NCBI RefSeq assembly: GCF_027922325.1
Contig: NZ_BSFL01000001.1
Location: forward strand, 1,049,610-1,113,609
Reading direction: 5' to 3'
From: Methylopila turkensis
GTDB taxonomy: Bacteria; Pseudomonadota; Alphaproteobacteria; Rhizobiales; Methylopilaceae
DNA: 64,000 bases
The translations under genes were made by a program, and so were the position numbers. The notes under the pieces are model-generated. The model saw only the letters and a list, made by a program, of their open reading frames with translations, did not search any database and had not been told where the DNA came from. Of this stretch, positions 18,191-27,947 are shown piece by piece (positions within the stretch are counted from its first letter, which is position 1; the number at the start of each line of letters is the position of its first letter).

Positions 18191-18772
18191 ATGCTGAGAC
18201 GTCTTTACGACTGGACGCTGTCGCTCGCCGCTGGGCCGCGCGCGGAGCTGGCGCTGTTTCTCGTCGCCTTCGCCGAAAGCTCGTTCTTCCCGCTGCCGCC
18301 GGACGTGCTGTCCGTGCCGATGACGGTGGCGCGTCCGGAGCGGGCCTATCGCTACGCGCTGCTGTGCGGCGTCGCCTCGACGCTCGGCGGGATCGCCGGC
18401 TACGCCATCGGCGCGCTGCTCTACGAGAGCTTGGGGCTGTGGATCATCCAGCTCTACGGCTACGGCGACAAGATGGACGCGTTCCGCGACGCCTACGCCC
18501 ATTACGGCGCCTGGATCATCCTGCTGAAGGGCCTGACGCCCATTCCCTACAAGCTCGTCACCATCACCTCGGGCTTCGCGGGCTACGACTTCCTCACCTT
18601 CGTCGGCTTGTCGCTGATTTCGCGCACGCTGCGGTTCCTCGCGGTGGCGTGGCTGCTGAAGCGCTACGGCGAGCCGGTGCGCGAGTTCGTGGAGAAGCGG
18701 CTCGAGCTCACCGCAGTGATCCTCCTGGTCGTGGTCGTCGGCGGTTTCGTGGTCGTGAAATACGTCGTCTGA
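18191..18772 (+). CDS. YqaA/DedA-like membrane protein
   Basis: 193-residue membrane protein of the YqaA branch of the SNARE-associated (DedA) superfamily. Signatures are LFLVAFAESSFFPLPPDVLSVPM and the re-entrant-loop motif KGLTPIPYKLVTITSGFAGYDFLTF. DedA-superfamily members act in lipid-carrier flipping and membrane homeostasis; the YqaA branch is less characterised. It precedes dsbB by 44 bases on the same strand. Confidence 0.88.
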   Translation: MLRRLYDWTLSLAAGPRAELALFLVAFAESSFFPLPPDVLSVPMTVARPERAYRYALLCGVASTLGGIAGYAIGALLYESLGLWIIQLYGYGDKMDAFRDAYAHYGAWIILLKGLTPIPYKLVTITSGFAGYDFLTFVGLSLISRTLRFLAVAWLLKRYGEPVREFVEKRLELTAVILLVVVVGGFVVVKYVV

Positions 18773-18816
18773 TCGCGCCCGCGACGAACGCGCCGGGATC
18801 GGCCATAACTCGCGCC

Positions 18817-19323
18817 ATGACCTTGCTCCGCAGCCCGTCCCCGGCGATGGCCGGCCTTCTGATCGCCGTCGTCGCCGCGCTCGCCGTCGGCGGCGCGCTC
18901 GTGTTCGAGCATGGCTTCGGCTACGTGCCCTGCATGCTCTGCCTGTGGCAGCGCTGGCCCTACTATCTCGGTGCCCCGCTCGCGCTGTTCGCCGCCCTGC
19001 TCGCCGCACGCGGGGCGACCGGCCCTGCGCGCCTGCTGCTTGTCGCGGTCGCCATCCTGCTCGCGGGCGGCGCGGCGCTCGGCGTCTACCACGCCGGAGT
19101 GGAGTGGAGCTTCTGGCCGGGCCCCACAAGCTGCGCCGGCGCGAACGCGGCCCCGACCTCGGCGGGCGGCCTGCTCGCGCAGATGCAGAACACCCGCATC
19201 GTGCCCTGCGACCGGGCAGCCTGGCGGCTCTTCGGCCTGTCGCTCGCGGGCTACAACGCGCTGGTCGCCGCCGGCCTTGCGGGGCTTGCGATCGCGGGAG
19301 CCCGCAGCCCCCGTCCGTTCTGA
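18817..19323 (+). CDS. dsbB: Disulfide bond formation protein B
   Basis: Four-helix inner-membrane quinone reductase that reoxidises DsbA. The first cysteine pair is in VPCMLCLWQRWPYY, just after helix one, and the second pair is Cys in GPTSCAG and RIVPCDRAAW. These are the CXXC and the periplasmic-loop cysteines expected. Start MTLLRSPSPAM at 18817; the frame is open much further upstream only as a shadow of yqaA. No dsbA lies in the window. Confidence 0.92.
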   Translation: MTLLRSPSPAMAGLLIAVVAALAVGGALVFEHGFGYVPCMLCLWQRWPYYLGAPLALFAALLAARGATGPARLLLVAVAILLAGGAALGVYHAGVEWSFWPGPTSCAGANAAPTSAGGLLAQMQNTRIVPCDRAAWRLFGLSLAGYNALVAAGLAGLAIAGARSPRPF

Positions 19324-19370
19324 CCCTCCCCCGCGACGCCGATCAGTCCCGCAGGGAAAGCATGCCGCGC

Positions 19371-19394
19371 TAACAGATAGCATGCTATCTATTA
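19371..19394. promoter_or_regulatory. Palindromic operator of MarR-efflux operon
   Basis: The core AGATAGCATGCTATCT (19375-19390) is a perfect 16-bp palindrome. Adding four bases each side gives a 24-bp site with one mismatched pair (TAAC outside left, ATTA outside right). It ends 3 bases before the marR ATG, leaving no room for a ribosome site. It is best read as the autoregulatory MarR site overlapping the promoter. Confidence 0.7.
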
Positions 19395-19397
19395 GCG

Positions 19398-19844
19398 ATG
19401 AATGCTTCGCCCTCGCCAGCCGTCGCCGCCGCCGAGTTCGGCTACGACCTCGCCATCGCGTCGCGGCGATGGCGGCGCGCGCTGGACGACACGCTGGCGC
19501 GGTACGACCTCAGCGACGCGAGCTGGCGGCCGCTGCTGCATCTCGACCGGATCGGCGACGGAGCGCGGCAGAGCGATCTCGCGCAATCCCTCGGCATCGA
19601 GGGGCCGTCCCTCGTCCGGCTGCTCGACCGGCTGGCGACGGCGGGGCTGCTGGAGCGTCGCGAGGACCCCTCGGACCGGCGCGCCAAGACGCTTCACCTG
19701 ACCGACGCCGGCCTCGCGGCCGTGGCGCGGCTGCGGACGGTGGTGGCGGCCGCCTGCGCCGACATGCTGGAGGGCGTCACCGAGGATGAGATCGCCGTCT
19801 GTCGCCGGGTGCTCGCGCGCGTCGCGGAGCGGGCGCGCCGATGA
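19398..19844 (+). CDS. MarR family transcriptional regulator
   Basis: 148-residue winged-helix regulator. The recognition region is RQSDLAQSLGIEGPSLVRLLDRLATAGLLERREDPSDRRAKTLHLT, classic MarR with the DxRxK wing. It sits immediately behind a near-perfect palindrome and its stop overlaps the start of the FUSC transporter gene (ATGA), so it very probably represses its own efflux operon and responds to a phenolic ligand. No Shine-Dalgarno precedes the ATG, so leaderless translation is possible. Confidence 0.92.
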   Translation: MNASPSPAVAAAEFGYDLAIASRRWRRALDDTLARYDLSDASWRPLLHLDRIGDGARQSDLAQSLGIEGPSLVRLLDRLATAGLLERREDPSDRRAKTLHLTDAGLAAVARLRTVVAAACADMLEGVTEDEIAVCRRVLARVAERARR

Positions 19845-21856
19845 GCGCCGTCGCCCGCGATCGCCTGATCTTCGCCCTGCGCGCCACGCTCGCCGCGCTG
19901 CTCGCCGGCTATCTGGCGCTGCTCGCCGACCTGCCGCAGGCCTCGAGCTCGATGATGACGGTGCTGATCGTCTCCCAGCCGCTGACCGGCATGGTGCTGT
20001 CCAAGGCGTTCTTCCGGGTCGTCGGCACGATCGTGGGGGCGGTCGCCGCGGTCGCGCTCACGGCCGCGCTCCATGGCGCGCCGGAGCTGTTCGTGCTCGG
20101 CGTCTCGGGCTGGATCGCCGCCTGCGTCTACGGTTCGATCTTCCTGCGCGACGCGCCCATCTCCTACGGCGCGCTGCTGTCGGGCTACACCGCCGCCATC
20201 ATCGCCTTTCCCGCGGTCAACGCCCCCGACGGCGTGTTCCTTTCGGCGCTCGACCGCGTGGCCGAGATCATGATCGGCATCGCGTGCGCCGGCGTGTTCA
20301 GCCAGCTGTTCTTCCCGCGCAGCGCCGGGCGCGCCCTCGAGGGGGCGGCGGAACAGGCGATGACGGCCGCCTCCGCCTGGGCGGCCGACACACTGCGCGG
20401 CCGCCCCGACGCCGCCCGCGTCGATCGCGATCGCCGCACGCTGATCGCGACCGTGACCTCCCTCGACAGCCTGCGCGTCCACGCCACCTTCGACAGCGCC
20501 GCCGCGCGGCTGTCGAACCAGCGTATTCGCCTGCTGCACGGACGGCTGGTCTCGCTGATCGCCATGCTGGTCTCTGTGCACGACCGGCTCGAGACCCTCC
20601 GCGCCGAGACGCCCGGGCGGGCGGCGGCGCTGGCGCCGGTGTTCGAGCAGGCCGCCGACGCCATGGCCCTCGGCGCGCCCGAGCCGGACCGCAACGCCGC
20701 GCGGAGCGCGGCGCTCGCGGCGGCGCCCGCCGCCGACGCGCTGCGGGCGAACCCGGCGGCCGTGCCGGAGCGCACGCTGCTGCTCCGGATCGCCGACCTG
20801 ATCGCGCTGCGAAGCGACCTCGACCGGCTGAGCCGCATCGACGCCCCGGACGAAGACGAAGGCGAGCCGCGCGCGACGCTGACGCGCTACCGCGACCACC
20901 AGCTCGCCGGCGTGGCGGCGGCCTCCGCCTTCGCCGCGCTCGTCGCGGTCTGCGCGTTCTGGATCGCCTCCGGCTGGGACGCCGGCGCGGGCGCGGCGAT
21001 CTTCGTCGCGGTGCTCGTCAGCCTGTTCGGCCAGCAGGACGACCCGGCCGCCGCGGCCGGGACCTTCGCGCTCATGACCGCCGCAGGCGCCGCCGCCGCC
21101 GCGATCTACCTGTTCGCGATCCTGCCGGGGCTCGAAGGTTTCGAGAGCCTCGCCGCCGCGCTTGCGCCGCTGCTGTTCGCCACGGCCTGGCAGATGACCA
21201 ACCCGATCCGCGCGCTGCCCGCGCTCGCCTTCGGCCTCGGCGCGCTCAACCTGATGTCGCTGTCGAACACGATGACCTACGACTTCACGACCTTCGCCAA
21301 CACCACCTTCGCCAGCCTCACGGGGCTCGGGCTTGCCGCCGTCCTGCTCGGCGTGCTGCGCCCGATCGGCTCGGCCTGGCCGATCCGGCGGCTGGTGGCC
21401 GGCGTGCGCCGTGATCTCGCCTCGGCGGCGGCGCGCGGGCAGATCACCCGGCTCGGCTTCGAAAGCCGCATGTTCGACCTGGTGAACGGCCTGATGCTGC
21501 GGCTCGACCCGAACGATCCGCGCCAGCTCGAGATCGAGCGCGGCGCGCTCGCCGGCGTCCGCGTCGGCCTCAACGCGCTGGCGCTCCGCCGCGAACTCGA
21601 CGCCATGCCTCAGGCGGCGCGGGGCGCGACCGCCCGCGCCCTCGCCGAACTCGCCCGCCATTTCCGGCGGCTTGCGCGCGGCGCGCCTTCCGCGCCGCCG
21701 CTCGACCGGCTGGACGAGGCGCTCGCCGCCGCTCTCGACGCGCCCGGCGACGGCCCGGACGCCTCGGACGTCGCGGTCTTCATTTCATCGATCCGGACCA
21801 GCCTCGCCCAGCACCCGGCGATGTTCGGCGCGGCGCTCCCGGAGACCCGGCCATGA
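19841..21856 (+). CDS. FUSC/AaeB-like aromatic efflux membrane component
   Basis: 671-residue inner-membrane protein with two blocks of about five to six helices (residues 1-165 and 350-510) separated by a cytosolic helical region, the FUSC/PET layout of E. coli AaeB. Diagnostic segments are SMMTVLIVSQPLTGMVLSKAFFRVVGTIVGA and the second-half repeat beginning AGVAAASAFAALVAVCAFWIASGW. Start overlaps the marR stop and its own stop overlaps the next start (ATGA both times), so expression is coupled. Likely exports aromatic or phenolic acids together with the next two products. Confidence 0.88.
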   Translation: MSAVARDRLIFALRATLAALLAGYLALLADLPQASSSMMTVLIVSQPLTGMVLSKAFFRVVGTIVGAVAAVALTAALHGAPELFVLGVSGWIAACVYGSIFLRDAPISYGALLSGYTAAIIAFPAVNAPDGVFLSALDRVAEIMIGIACAGVFSQLFFPRSAGRALEGAAEQAMTAASAWAADTLRGRPDAARVDRDRRTLIATVTSLDSLRVHATFDSAAARLSNQRIRLLHGRLVSLIAMLVSVHDRLETLRAETPGRAAALAPVFEQAADAMALGAPEPDRNAARSAALAAAPAADALRANPAAVPERTLLLRIADLIALRSDLDRLSRIDAPDEDEGEPRATLTRYRDHQLAGVAAASAFAALVAVCAFWIASGWDAGAGAAIFVAVLVSLFGQQDDPAAAAGTFALMTAAGAAAAAIYLFAILPGLEGFESLAAALAPLLFATAWQMTNPIRALPALAFGLGALNLMSLSNTMTYDFTTFANTTFASLTGLGLAAVLLGVLRPIGSAWPIRRLVAGVRRDLASAAARGQITRLGFESRMFDLVNGLMLRLDPNDPRQLEIERGALAGVRVGLNALALRRELDAMPQAARGATARALAELARHFRRLARGAPSAPPLDRLDEALAAALDAPGDGPDASDVAVFISSIRTSLAQHPAMFGAALPETRP

Positions 21857-22050
21857 TCAGGGAAATCGATCTGTTCGGCGTCTTCCTTCCGCCGCTGCTG
21901 CTCTATCTCGCCGTCGCGGCCGTCGCCTGGCGCCTGTTGCGCGCCGCGCTCGAGCGGCTGGGCGTCCACCGCTTCGTCTGGCATCCAGCCTTGTTCAACG
22001 CCTCGGCCTTCGTCGCGCTGCTCGCGGCGACGGTCGCGGCGCTCATGTGA
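21853..22050 (+). CDS. AaeX-like DUF1656 small membrane protein
   Basis: 65-residue protein with two hydrophobic helices, beginning MIREIDLFGVFLPPLLLYLAVA and containing the LGVHRFVWHPALFN motif typical of DUF1656. In E. coli the equivalent AaeX is encoded between the regulator and AaeA/AaeB. Four-base overlap with the FUSC gene upstream. Confidence 0.9.
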   Translation: MIREIDLFGVFLPPLLLYLAVAAVAWRLLRAALERLGVHRFVWHPALFNASAFVALLAATVAALM

Positions 22051-22061
22051 GGTCCGCGCCC

Positions 22062-22961
22062 ATGTCCCGCCTCGCGCGCGCCGCCCGCGTCGCCGTCACC
22101 CTTCTCGCCGCAGCCGGCGCGCTCGCTGGCGGCGTCTATGCCTGGCGCGCCTACACCGAGACGCCCTGGACCCGCGACGGGCGGGTGCGCTCGCAGATCG
22201 TCCAGGTGACGCCGGATGTCTCCGGCGCCGTGACGGACCTGCGCGTGCGCGACAACCAGAAGGTCGCGAAAGGCGACGTGCTGTTCGTGATTGACCAGGC
22301 GCGCTACCGGCTCGCGCTCGCCCAGGCGGAGGCGACCGTCGACGGCCGCTTCAGCGAAGTGGAGCAGCGTCGCAAGGAGGCGGAGCGCCGGGACAGGCTC
22401 ACCTCCGCCGCCGTCGCCGACGAGACCCGCGAGCAGGCCCGCACCGCGGTGCTGAGCGCGGAGGCCGCGTGGCGGCAGGCGCAGGTCGAGCGCGACGTCG
22501 CGAAGCTCAATCTCGAGCGCACGGTGATCGTCTCGCCGGTCAACGGCTACGTCACCAACCTGCTGCTCGACCGCGGCGACTACGCCACCGCCGGGAGGGC
22601 CGCCATCGCGGTGGTAGACAGCGACGGCTTCTACGTCGCGGCCTATCTCGAGGAGACCAAGCTCCACGCCGTCCACGAGGGCGACGCGGCGACGGTCCGG
22701 CTGATGGCCGGCGGCCCCGACCTCACCGGCCATGTCGAGGGAATCGCGCGCGCTATCGTCGACCGCGACAACGTCGCGAGCTCGGACCTGATCGCGAACA
22801 TCAATCCGAGCTTCACCTGGGTGCGGCTCGCGCAGCGCATCCCGGTCCGCGTCCGGCTCGACGCGCCGCCCGCCGAGGTCGCGCTCGCCTCGGGCATGAC
22901 CGCGACGGTCGTGATCCATCCGCGCGAACGTGGCGACCCGGCGACCCCGCGGCAGCGCTGA
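22062..22961 (+). CDS. HlyD/AaeA-like periplasmic adaptor
   Basis: Membrane-fusion subunit that bridges the FUSC inner-membrane component to the periplasm or an outer-membrane channel. One N-terminal helix (VAVTLLAAAGALAGGVYAW), then the lipoyl/beta-barrel halves RVRSQIVQVTPDVSGAVTDLRVRDNQKVAKGDVLFVID and VIVSPVNGYVTNLLLDRGDYATAG. The coiled-coil hairpin between them is short, as in AaeA/EmrA-like adaptors. Start at 22062, 11 bases after DUF1656, with the sequence open upstream only as shadow. No outer-membrane factor is encoded nearby. Confidence 0.9.
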   Translation: MSRLARAARVAVTLLAAAGALAGGVYAWRAYTETPWTRDGRVRSQIVQVTPDVSGAVTDLRVRDNQKVAKGDVLFVIDQARYRLALAQAEATVDGRFSEVEQRRKEAERRDRLTSAAVADETREQARTAVLSAEAAWRQAQVERDVAKLNLERTVIVSPVNGYVTNLLLDRGDYATAGRAAIAVVDSDGFYVAAYLEETKLHAVHEGDAATVRLMAGGPDLTGHVEGIARAIVDRDNVASSDLIANINPSFTWVRLAQRIPVRVRLDAPPAEVALASGMTATVVIHPRERGDPATPRQR

Positions 22962-22970
22962 ATGAGGGTC

Positions 22971-24500
22971 TCACGCGGCCCTCGCCTCCGCCGCCGCCGC
23001 GCTGCGATAGGCGAGCGCCTCCGCGAGATGGATGCGCCCGACGGTCTCGGCGCCGTCGAGATCGGCTATGGTGCGGGCGACCCGCAGCACCCGGTGGTAG
23101 CCGCGCGCCGACAGCTTGAGCGCGTCCGCCGCGTCCCGCAGCAGCCGTCGCCCGGCGGCGTCGGCCTGCGCGATCTCCTCCAGCGCGCCGACGCCCACAT
23201 GGGCGTTGAGCGGCGATCCGGCGATGCCCAGCGCCTCCGCCCGCGTCGCCTGCACGCGCCGCGCGGCGGCGACCCGCGCGGCGACCGTCGTGCTGTCCTC
23301 ACTCGCCGCCGGCGCCATCAGGTCGGCGGCGGTGACCGCCGGCACGTCGAGCCGGATGTCGATGCGGTCGAGCAGCGGCCCGGAGATCCGCGACTGGTAC
23401 TCCTGCGCGCAGCGGGGACCGCGCCGGCAGGCGTGGCCGCCCTCGCCGCCGCCGCAGCGGCAGGGGTTCATCGCCGCGACGAGCTGGAAGCGGGCGGGAT
23501 AGGCGATGCGGTGGTTCGCCCGCGCGATCACCGCCTCGCCGCTTTCGAGCGGCTGGCGCAGCGCGTCGAGCGCCTGGGGGCTGAACTCCGGCAGTTCGTC
23601 GAGGAACAGCACGCCGTTGTGCGCGAGCGCGATCTCTCCCGGCCGCGGCCGGGCGCCGCCACCGACCAGCGCCGCCATCGAAGCGGAGTGGTGCGGGCTG
23701 CGGAACGGGCGACGGTCGCTCAAGCGCCCGCCGGCGAGCTCGCCCGCGACCGAGCGGATCATGGCGACCTCGAGCAGCTCGCGCGGCGAAAGCGGCGGCA
23801 GAAGGCCGGGCAGCCGGCTCGCCAGCATCGACTTGCCCGAGCCCGGAGAGCCTGAAAACAGCAGATTGTGCCCGCCGGCCGCCGCGATCTCGAGCGCCCG
23901 CTTCGCCGTCTCCTGGCCGCGCACGTCGCGGAGGTCGGGAGCCGCGGCGCCCGCCTCCGGCAGGCCGGGCCGGGGTCGCGCCAGCACCTGCACGCCCTTC
24001 AGATGGTTCGCGATCTGGATCAGCGAGCGCGGCGCGACGATGGGAAGGTCGGCGCTCGCCCAGGCGGCCTCCGCCCCGCAGGCCTCGGGGCAGATCAGCG
24101 CGTGGCCGCGGGCGTGGGCCGCGACCGCGGCCGGCAGGCAACCGGCGACCGCCGCGATCGTGCCGTCGAGCGCGAGCTCGCCGAGCACGGTGACGTCGGC
24201 GAGCGCGTCCTGCGGCACCGCGCCGAGCGCCGCCATCAGGCCGAGCGCGATCGGCAGGTCGAAATGGCTGCCCTCCTTGGGCAGGTCCGCCGGGGCGAGA
24301 TTGACGGTGATGCGCCGAGGCGGCAGCGCGAGCCCTGACGCCACGAGCGCGGCGCGCACCCGCTCGCGGGCCTCGGTCACCGCCTTGTCGGGCAGCCCCA
24401 CCACGTTAAAGGCCGGCATGCCGGGCGCGACCTGCACCTGGACGTCCACCGCCCGGGCCTCGACCCCCTCGAACGCGACCGTAGACACCCACGTGACCAT
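22971..24500 (-). CDS. comM: YifB/ComM family AAA+ ATPase
   Basis: Hexameric helicase-like Mg-chelatase-related ATPase of 509 residues; ComM of Vibrio promotes branch migration in natural transformation. Order of domains: N-terminal Lon-like fold (GMPAFNVVGLPDKAVTEARERVRAAL), Walker A GSPGSGKS, Walker B GVLFLDELPEF, sensor NPCRCG with a cysteine cluster typical of the family, then the C-terminal AAA lid. Full length. It converges on the adaptor gene with 9 bases between stops. No other competence genes lie in the window. Confidence 0.93.
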   Translation of the reverse strand: MVTWVSTVAFEGVEARAVDVQVQVAPGMPAFNVVGLPDKAVTEARERVRAALVASGLALPPRRITVNLAPADLPKEGSHFDLPIALGLMAALGAVPQDALADVTVLGELALDGTIAAVAGCLPAAVAAHARGHALICPEACGAEAAWASADLPIVAPRSLIQIANHLKGVQVLARPRPGLPEAGAAAPDLRDVRGQETAKRALEIAAAGGHNLLFSGSPGSGKSMLASRLPGLLPPLSPRELLEVAMIRSVAGELAGGRLSDRRPFRSPHHSASMAALVGGGARPRPGEIALAHNGVLFLDELPEFSPQALDALRQPLESGEAVIARANHRIAYPARFQLVAAMNPCRCGGGEGGHACRRGPRCAQEYQSRISGPLLDRIDIRLDVPAVTAADLMAPAASEDSTTVAARVAAARRVQATRAEALGIAGSPLNAHVGVGALEEIAQADAAGRRLLRDAADALKLSARGYHRVLRVARTIADLDGAETVGRIHLAEALAYRSAAAAEARAA

Positions 24501-24581
24501 GCCGCCCTCGTCCCCGCGCCATCCGCCGCACGCGATGGTAGCGAAAGCGCGACGGGCGTCAAGAACATTAAGGGAACATTG

Positions 24582-25499
24582 TCACGGCGCCCGCAGCACG
24601 TCCGTGCATTCGGCCGGCATGTCCTTCAGCGTCATCGGCGGCCGCGGCTTCGGCGGGACCTTCGGCGGCACGGGGAACAGGCGGCCGGGCGTGAACCACC
24701 AGTCCAGCGCCTTGCCGCAGCCATCGCCGGGCGCGACGTCGGCCTGCGGCTTGCAGGAGCTTTCGCCCGCGGGGCAGCCCAGCCGCACGTGGAAATGATA
24801 GTCGTGGCCCCACTGCGGGCGCACCTTCTGCACCCAGCCGCGGTCGCCGCGCGCGTCGCGGCAGATCGCCTTCTTGATCGCGGGATTGACCAGGATGCGC
24901 TCCACCTGCGGGTCGAGCGCCGCCGCGCGGATGACCTTGAGGTGGTCCGGCGTCCAGGCCGCGCCGACGTCGGTGCGGTCGGCCGCCACCACGTTGGTCG
25001 ACATCATCGTCTCGCGCTGGGTCATGGTCATCTCGACCCGCGGCATCGGCCTGAGCCAGACGTCGACGTCCAGGCCGATCTGGTGGGAGGCGTGGCCCTT
25101 GAGCATCGGGCCGCCGCGCGGCTGGGACATGTCGCCGACGAGGATGCCGGGCCAGGCGGTCGTGTCCGCCACCCGCTTCGACAGCCGCTGGATGTAGGTG
25201 ACGAGTTGGGCGCGGCCGTAGAAGCGGTTGCGCGAGGGCCGCATCACCTGCCAGGTCGGGCCGGAGAGCGGCAGCGCGTCGGCGCCGGCGAGGCATCCCT
25301 TGGAGTAGAAGCCGAGCGAACGGCCGCGGCCCTCGCTCGGGCGCGTCACCCGGCCGAACAGCTCCTTCGCGGGCGTCGTGGCGGTGATCGGCGGCATCGG
25401 CGGCAGCCGGAAGCCTTGGGGCGTGATGTCCTGCGCCCGCGCCGCGCCGCCGGACGCGATCAGAATGAGCGCCGCGGCCAGCGCCGCCCGCGGCGTCAC
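24582..25499 (-). CDS. mepA: Penicillin-insensitive murein endopeptidase
   Basis: LAS-family zinc endopeptidase cutting D-Ala-mDAP crosslinks. A signal peptide ([17 protein letters not shown]) precedes the catalytic domain, with metal ligands in [14 protein letters not shown] and [14 protein letters not shown]. Paired cysteines near the C-terminus are typical. The start codon is GTG at 25499 and overlaps the gshB stop (GTGA), so the gene is translationally coupled to gshB. Confidence 0.93.
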   Translation of the reverse strand: MTPRAALAAALILIASGGAARAQDITPQGFRLPPMPPITATTPAKELFGRVTRPSEGRGRSLGFYSKGCLAGADALPLSGPTWQVMRPSRNRFYGRAQLVTYIQRLSKRVADTTAWPGILVGDMSQPRGGPMLKGHASHQIGLDVDVWLRPMPRVEMTMTQRETMMSTNVVAADRTDVGAAWTPDHLKVIRAAALDPQVERILVNPAIKKAICRDARGDRGWVQKVRPQWGHDYHFHVRLGCPAGESSCKPQADVAPGDGCGKALDWWFTPGRLFPVPPKVPPKPRPPMTLKDMPAECTDVLRAP

Positions 25500-26452
25500 A
25501 GCGCAGGCCCGGACAGGCGAGACTCGATCGCGTCCCAGGTCATGGCGGCGGCGTCCGGCCCGCCGAGCCGCTTCACCGCGCGGATGCCGGTGGGCGAGGT
25601 CACGTTGATCTCGGTCAGGTTGCCGTCGATGACGTCTATGCCCACGAAGATCAGCCCCCGCCGCTTCAGCTCCGGCCCGAGCGTCTCGCAGATCTCGCGC
25701 TCCCGCGGCGACAGCTCCGTCGCCGTCGCGGCTCCGCCGCGCACCATGTTGGAGCGCAGATCGCCCTTCGCCGGCACCCGGTTCACTGCGCCTGCGAACG
25801 CGCCGTCCACCAGCAGGATGCGCTTGTCGCCCTCCGAGACCTTCGGCAGGAACTTCTGCACCATCCAGGGCTCGCGGAAGCTCGTCGAGAAGAAGTCCAC
25901 CAGCGAGCCGTAGTTGAGGTCATCGGCGGTCAGACGGAACACGGCGGCGCCGCCGTTGCCATAGAGCGGCTTGACCACGATGTCGCCGTGCGCGGCGCGG
26001 AAGGCGTCGATCTCGGCCTTGTCACGCGTCACCAGCGTCGGCGGCATCAGCTGCGGGAAGTCGAGGACGAAGATCTTTTCCGGCGCGTTGCGCACATGGG
26101 CCGGGTCGTTCACCACCAGCGTCTTCGGGTGGATGCGCTCCAGCATGTGGGTGGTGGTGACATAGGCCATGTCGAAGGGCGGGTCCTGCCGCAGCAGGAC
26201 GACGTCGGCCTCCGCGCCGAGCGAAAGCCGCCGCTCCTCGCCGAGCGTGACATGGTCGCCGGCCACGTCGCGCACCTCCGCCGGGCGGACGCGCGCCGTC
26301 ACCTCGCCGGCGCTCTGGGACAGCTTGTCGGGCGTGTAGACCAGGAGCGAATGCCCTCGTCTCTGCGCCTCCAGCATCAGCGCGAAGGTCGAATCGCCAG
26401 CGATGTTGATTCGCTCGATCGGGTCCATCTGCACGGCGACGCGAAGCGACAT
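25496..26452 (-). CDS. gshB: Glutathione synthetase
   Basis: ATP-grasp ligase joining glycine to gamma-glutamylcysteine. Residues include [26 protein letters not shown] at the start, the [18 protein letters not shown]-grasp loop, and [15 protein letters not shown] with Mg-binding residues near the end. 318 residues, normal length. Start [11 protein letters not shown] at 26452; the longer open frame upstream is antisense to nothing coding and overlaps yraN. Order rsmI-yraN-gshB is common in Proteobacteria. Confidence 0.95.
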   Translation of the reverse strand: MSLRVAVQMDPIERINIAGDSTFALMLEAQRRGHSLLVYTPDKLSQSAGEVTARVRPAEVRDVAGDHVTLGEERRLSLGAEADVVLLRQDPPFDMAYVTTTHMLERIHPKTLVVNDPAHVRNAPEKIFVLDFPQLMPPTLVTRDKAEIDAFRAAHGDIVVKPLYGNGGAAVFRLTADDLNYGSLVDFFSTSFREPWMVQKFLPKVSEGDKRILLVDGAFAGAVNRVPAKGDLRSNMVRGGAATATELSPREREICETLGPELKRRGLIFVGIDVIDGNLTEINVTSPTGIRAVKRLGGPDAAAMTWDAIESRLSGPAL

Positions 26453-26478
26453 GGGGCCAAGATCCGCTTGGAGAAGAA

Positions 26479-26853
26479 CTACCAGCCGAAGGCGTTCGGC
26501 AGCCGTCTGGGCAGGCGCCCCGGCGCGACGAGGACGAGGTCGAACGTCACGACATATCCGGCATAAGCGGGCCGGCGCGCAAGAAAGGCTTCGGCGCCGC
26601 GGCGGATGCGCGCCTGCTGGCGGGGCGTCAGTGCCTCGACGCCGCGATCGAAGTCGCCGCGGGCCTTCACCTCGACGAAAGCGATGGTGCGGCCGCGCCG
26701 GGCGATGAGGTCGACCTCCCCCGGGCCCTCGGCGTAGCGGTGGGCGAGGATGCGCCAGCCCTGCAGCCGCAGCAGCCACGCGGCCTTGGTCTCGGCCGAC
26801 AGGCCCCGGCGGAAGGCGGCGAGACGCTTCGGCGCGGCGGCCAAGCCCGTCAC
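26479..26853 (-). CDS. yraN: YraN/UPF0102 family nuclease-like protein
   Basis: 124-residue member of the UPF0102 family with a PD-(D/E)xK-like fold. The key residues appear in [24 protein letters not shown] (D and ExK). The start overlaps the rsmI stop (ATGA at 26850-26853). Function unproven; Holliday-junction-resolvase-like by fold. Confidence 0.9.
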   Translation of the reverse strand: MTGLAAAPKRLAAFRRGLSAETKAAWLLRLQGWRILAHRYAEGPGEVDLIARRGRTIAFVEVKARGDFDRGVEALTPRQQARIRRGAEAFLARRPAYAGYVVTFDLVLVAPGRLPRRLPNAFGW

Positions 26854-27767
26854 CCGGCCGTCTGCGCGAGTTCGAGCGCGCGGGCGTAGACCTCCCGGCG
26901 CTTGAGGCCGGTGGCGGCGGCGACCTCCGCCACCGCGTCCTTGAGCGAGACGCGCGCGAGCGCGGCGGCGAGCAGGGCGTCGAGTTCGCCGCCTTCAAGC
27001 GGCGCCTCCTCCTCCGGCGGGCCGATCACCAGCACGATCTCGCCCTTTGGGTCGGGCTCGTTCGCGAGCGCGCCTGCGAGCTCCGGCAGGGTCGCGCGGC
27101 GGACCTGCTCGAACCGCTTGGTCAGTTCGCGGGCGAGCGCCGCCGGGCGGGGTCCGAGCCCTTCGGCGAGGTCGGCGAGCGCTTCCGCGACGCGCGGCCC
27201 GGTCTCGAACAGCACCAGCGTGCCGGGCACGCGCGCGATCTCCGCGATGCGGGCGCGCCGGGCGGCCTGCTTAGGCGGAAGAAAGCCTTCGAAGAAGAAG
27301 CGGTCGGTCGGCATCCCCGCCAGCACCAGCGCGGTCAGCACCGCGGACGGCCCGGGCAGATGGGTGACGTGGAGCCCCTCCGCCGCGCAGTCGCGCACCA
27401 GCTTGAAGCCGGGGTCGGAGATCAGCGGGGTGCCGGCGTCGCTGACGAGCGCGAGCCGGTCGCCGGCGGCGAGCCGCGCCAGAATCTTTGGGCGCATCTC
27501 GGAGGCGTTGTGCTCGTGATAGGCGATCAGCCGCGCGCCGATGCCGTAATGGCTCATGAGCTTGGCGGTGACGCGGGTGTCCTCGCACAGCACCGCGTCG
27601 GCGGCGGCCAGCGTCTCGAGAGCGCGCAGGGTGATGTCGGCGAGCGTGCCGATCGGCGTCGCGACGATGTGAAGGCCGGGCGCGAGCGGCGGCGCGACCA
27701 GCCGCGCGCCGGCCACGAGGTAGCCTCGGGCGCGATCCGGTTCGGCGGCGTCAGGTGCGTCAGGCAT
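26850..27767 (-). CDS. rsmI: 16S rRNA (cytidine1402-2'-O)-methyltransferase
   Basis: SAM-dependent enzyme of the tetrapyrrole-methylase fold modifying C1402 in the decoding centre. Motifs are [56 protein letters not shown] and the C-terminal [11 protein letters not shown] helix-turn region. Starts at 27767 ([11 protein letters not shown]) and 27794 are both possible; neither has a clear ribosome site. Divergent from the LpoA-like lipoprotein gene, the same arrangement as yraL/yraM in E. coli. Confidence 0.92.
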   Translation of the reverse strand: MPDAPDAAEPDRARGYLVAGARLVAPPLAPGLHIVATPIGTLADITLRALETLAAADAVLCEDTRVTAKLMSHYGIGARLIAYHEHNASEMRPKILARLAAGDRLALVSDAGTPLISDPGFKLVRDCAAEGLHVTHLPGPSAVLTALVLAGMPTDRFFFEGFLPPKQAARRARIAEIARVPGTLVLFETGPRVAEALADLAEGLGPRPAALARELTKRFEQVRRATLPELAGALANEPDPKGEIVLVIGPPEEEAPLEGGELDALLAAALARVSLKDAVAEVAAATGLKRREVYARALELAQTAG

Positions 27768-27947
27768 GGAGCCCGGCCGCGCGACCCTTGGCATGGCGGG
27801 ACTCGTCGGTTACCAACGAACGAAGTCTATCGGCGGAGCGCGTCGGCGGAAAGTCGCCGCTTCGTTTCAATCCGCCGGAGGCGACTCGGGGCAATCGGCG
27901 AGTCGGGCGGCGTGTTGGGGGCGCCCGGCCGAACGACGGTGGCGAAC

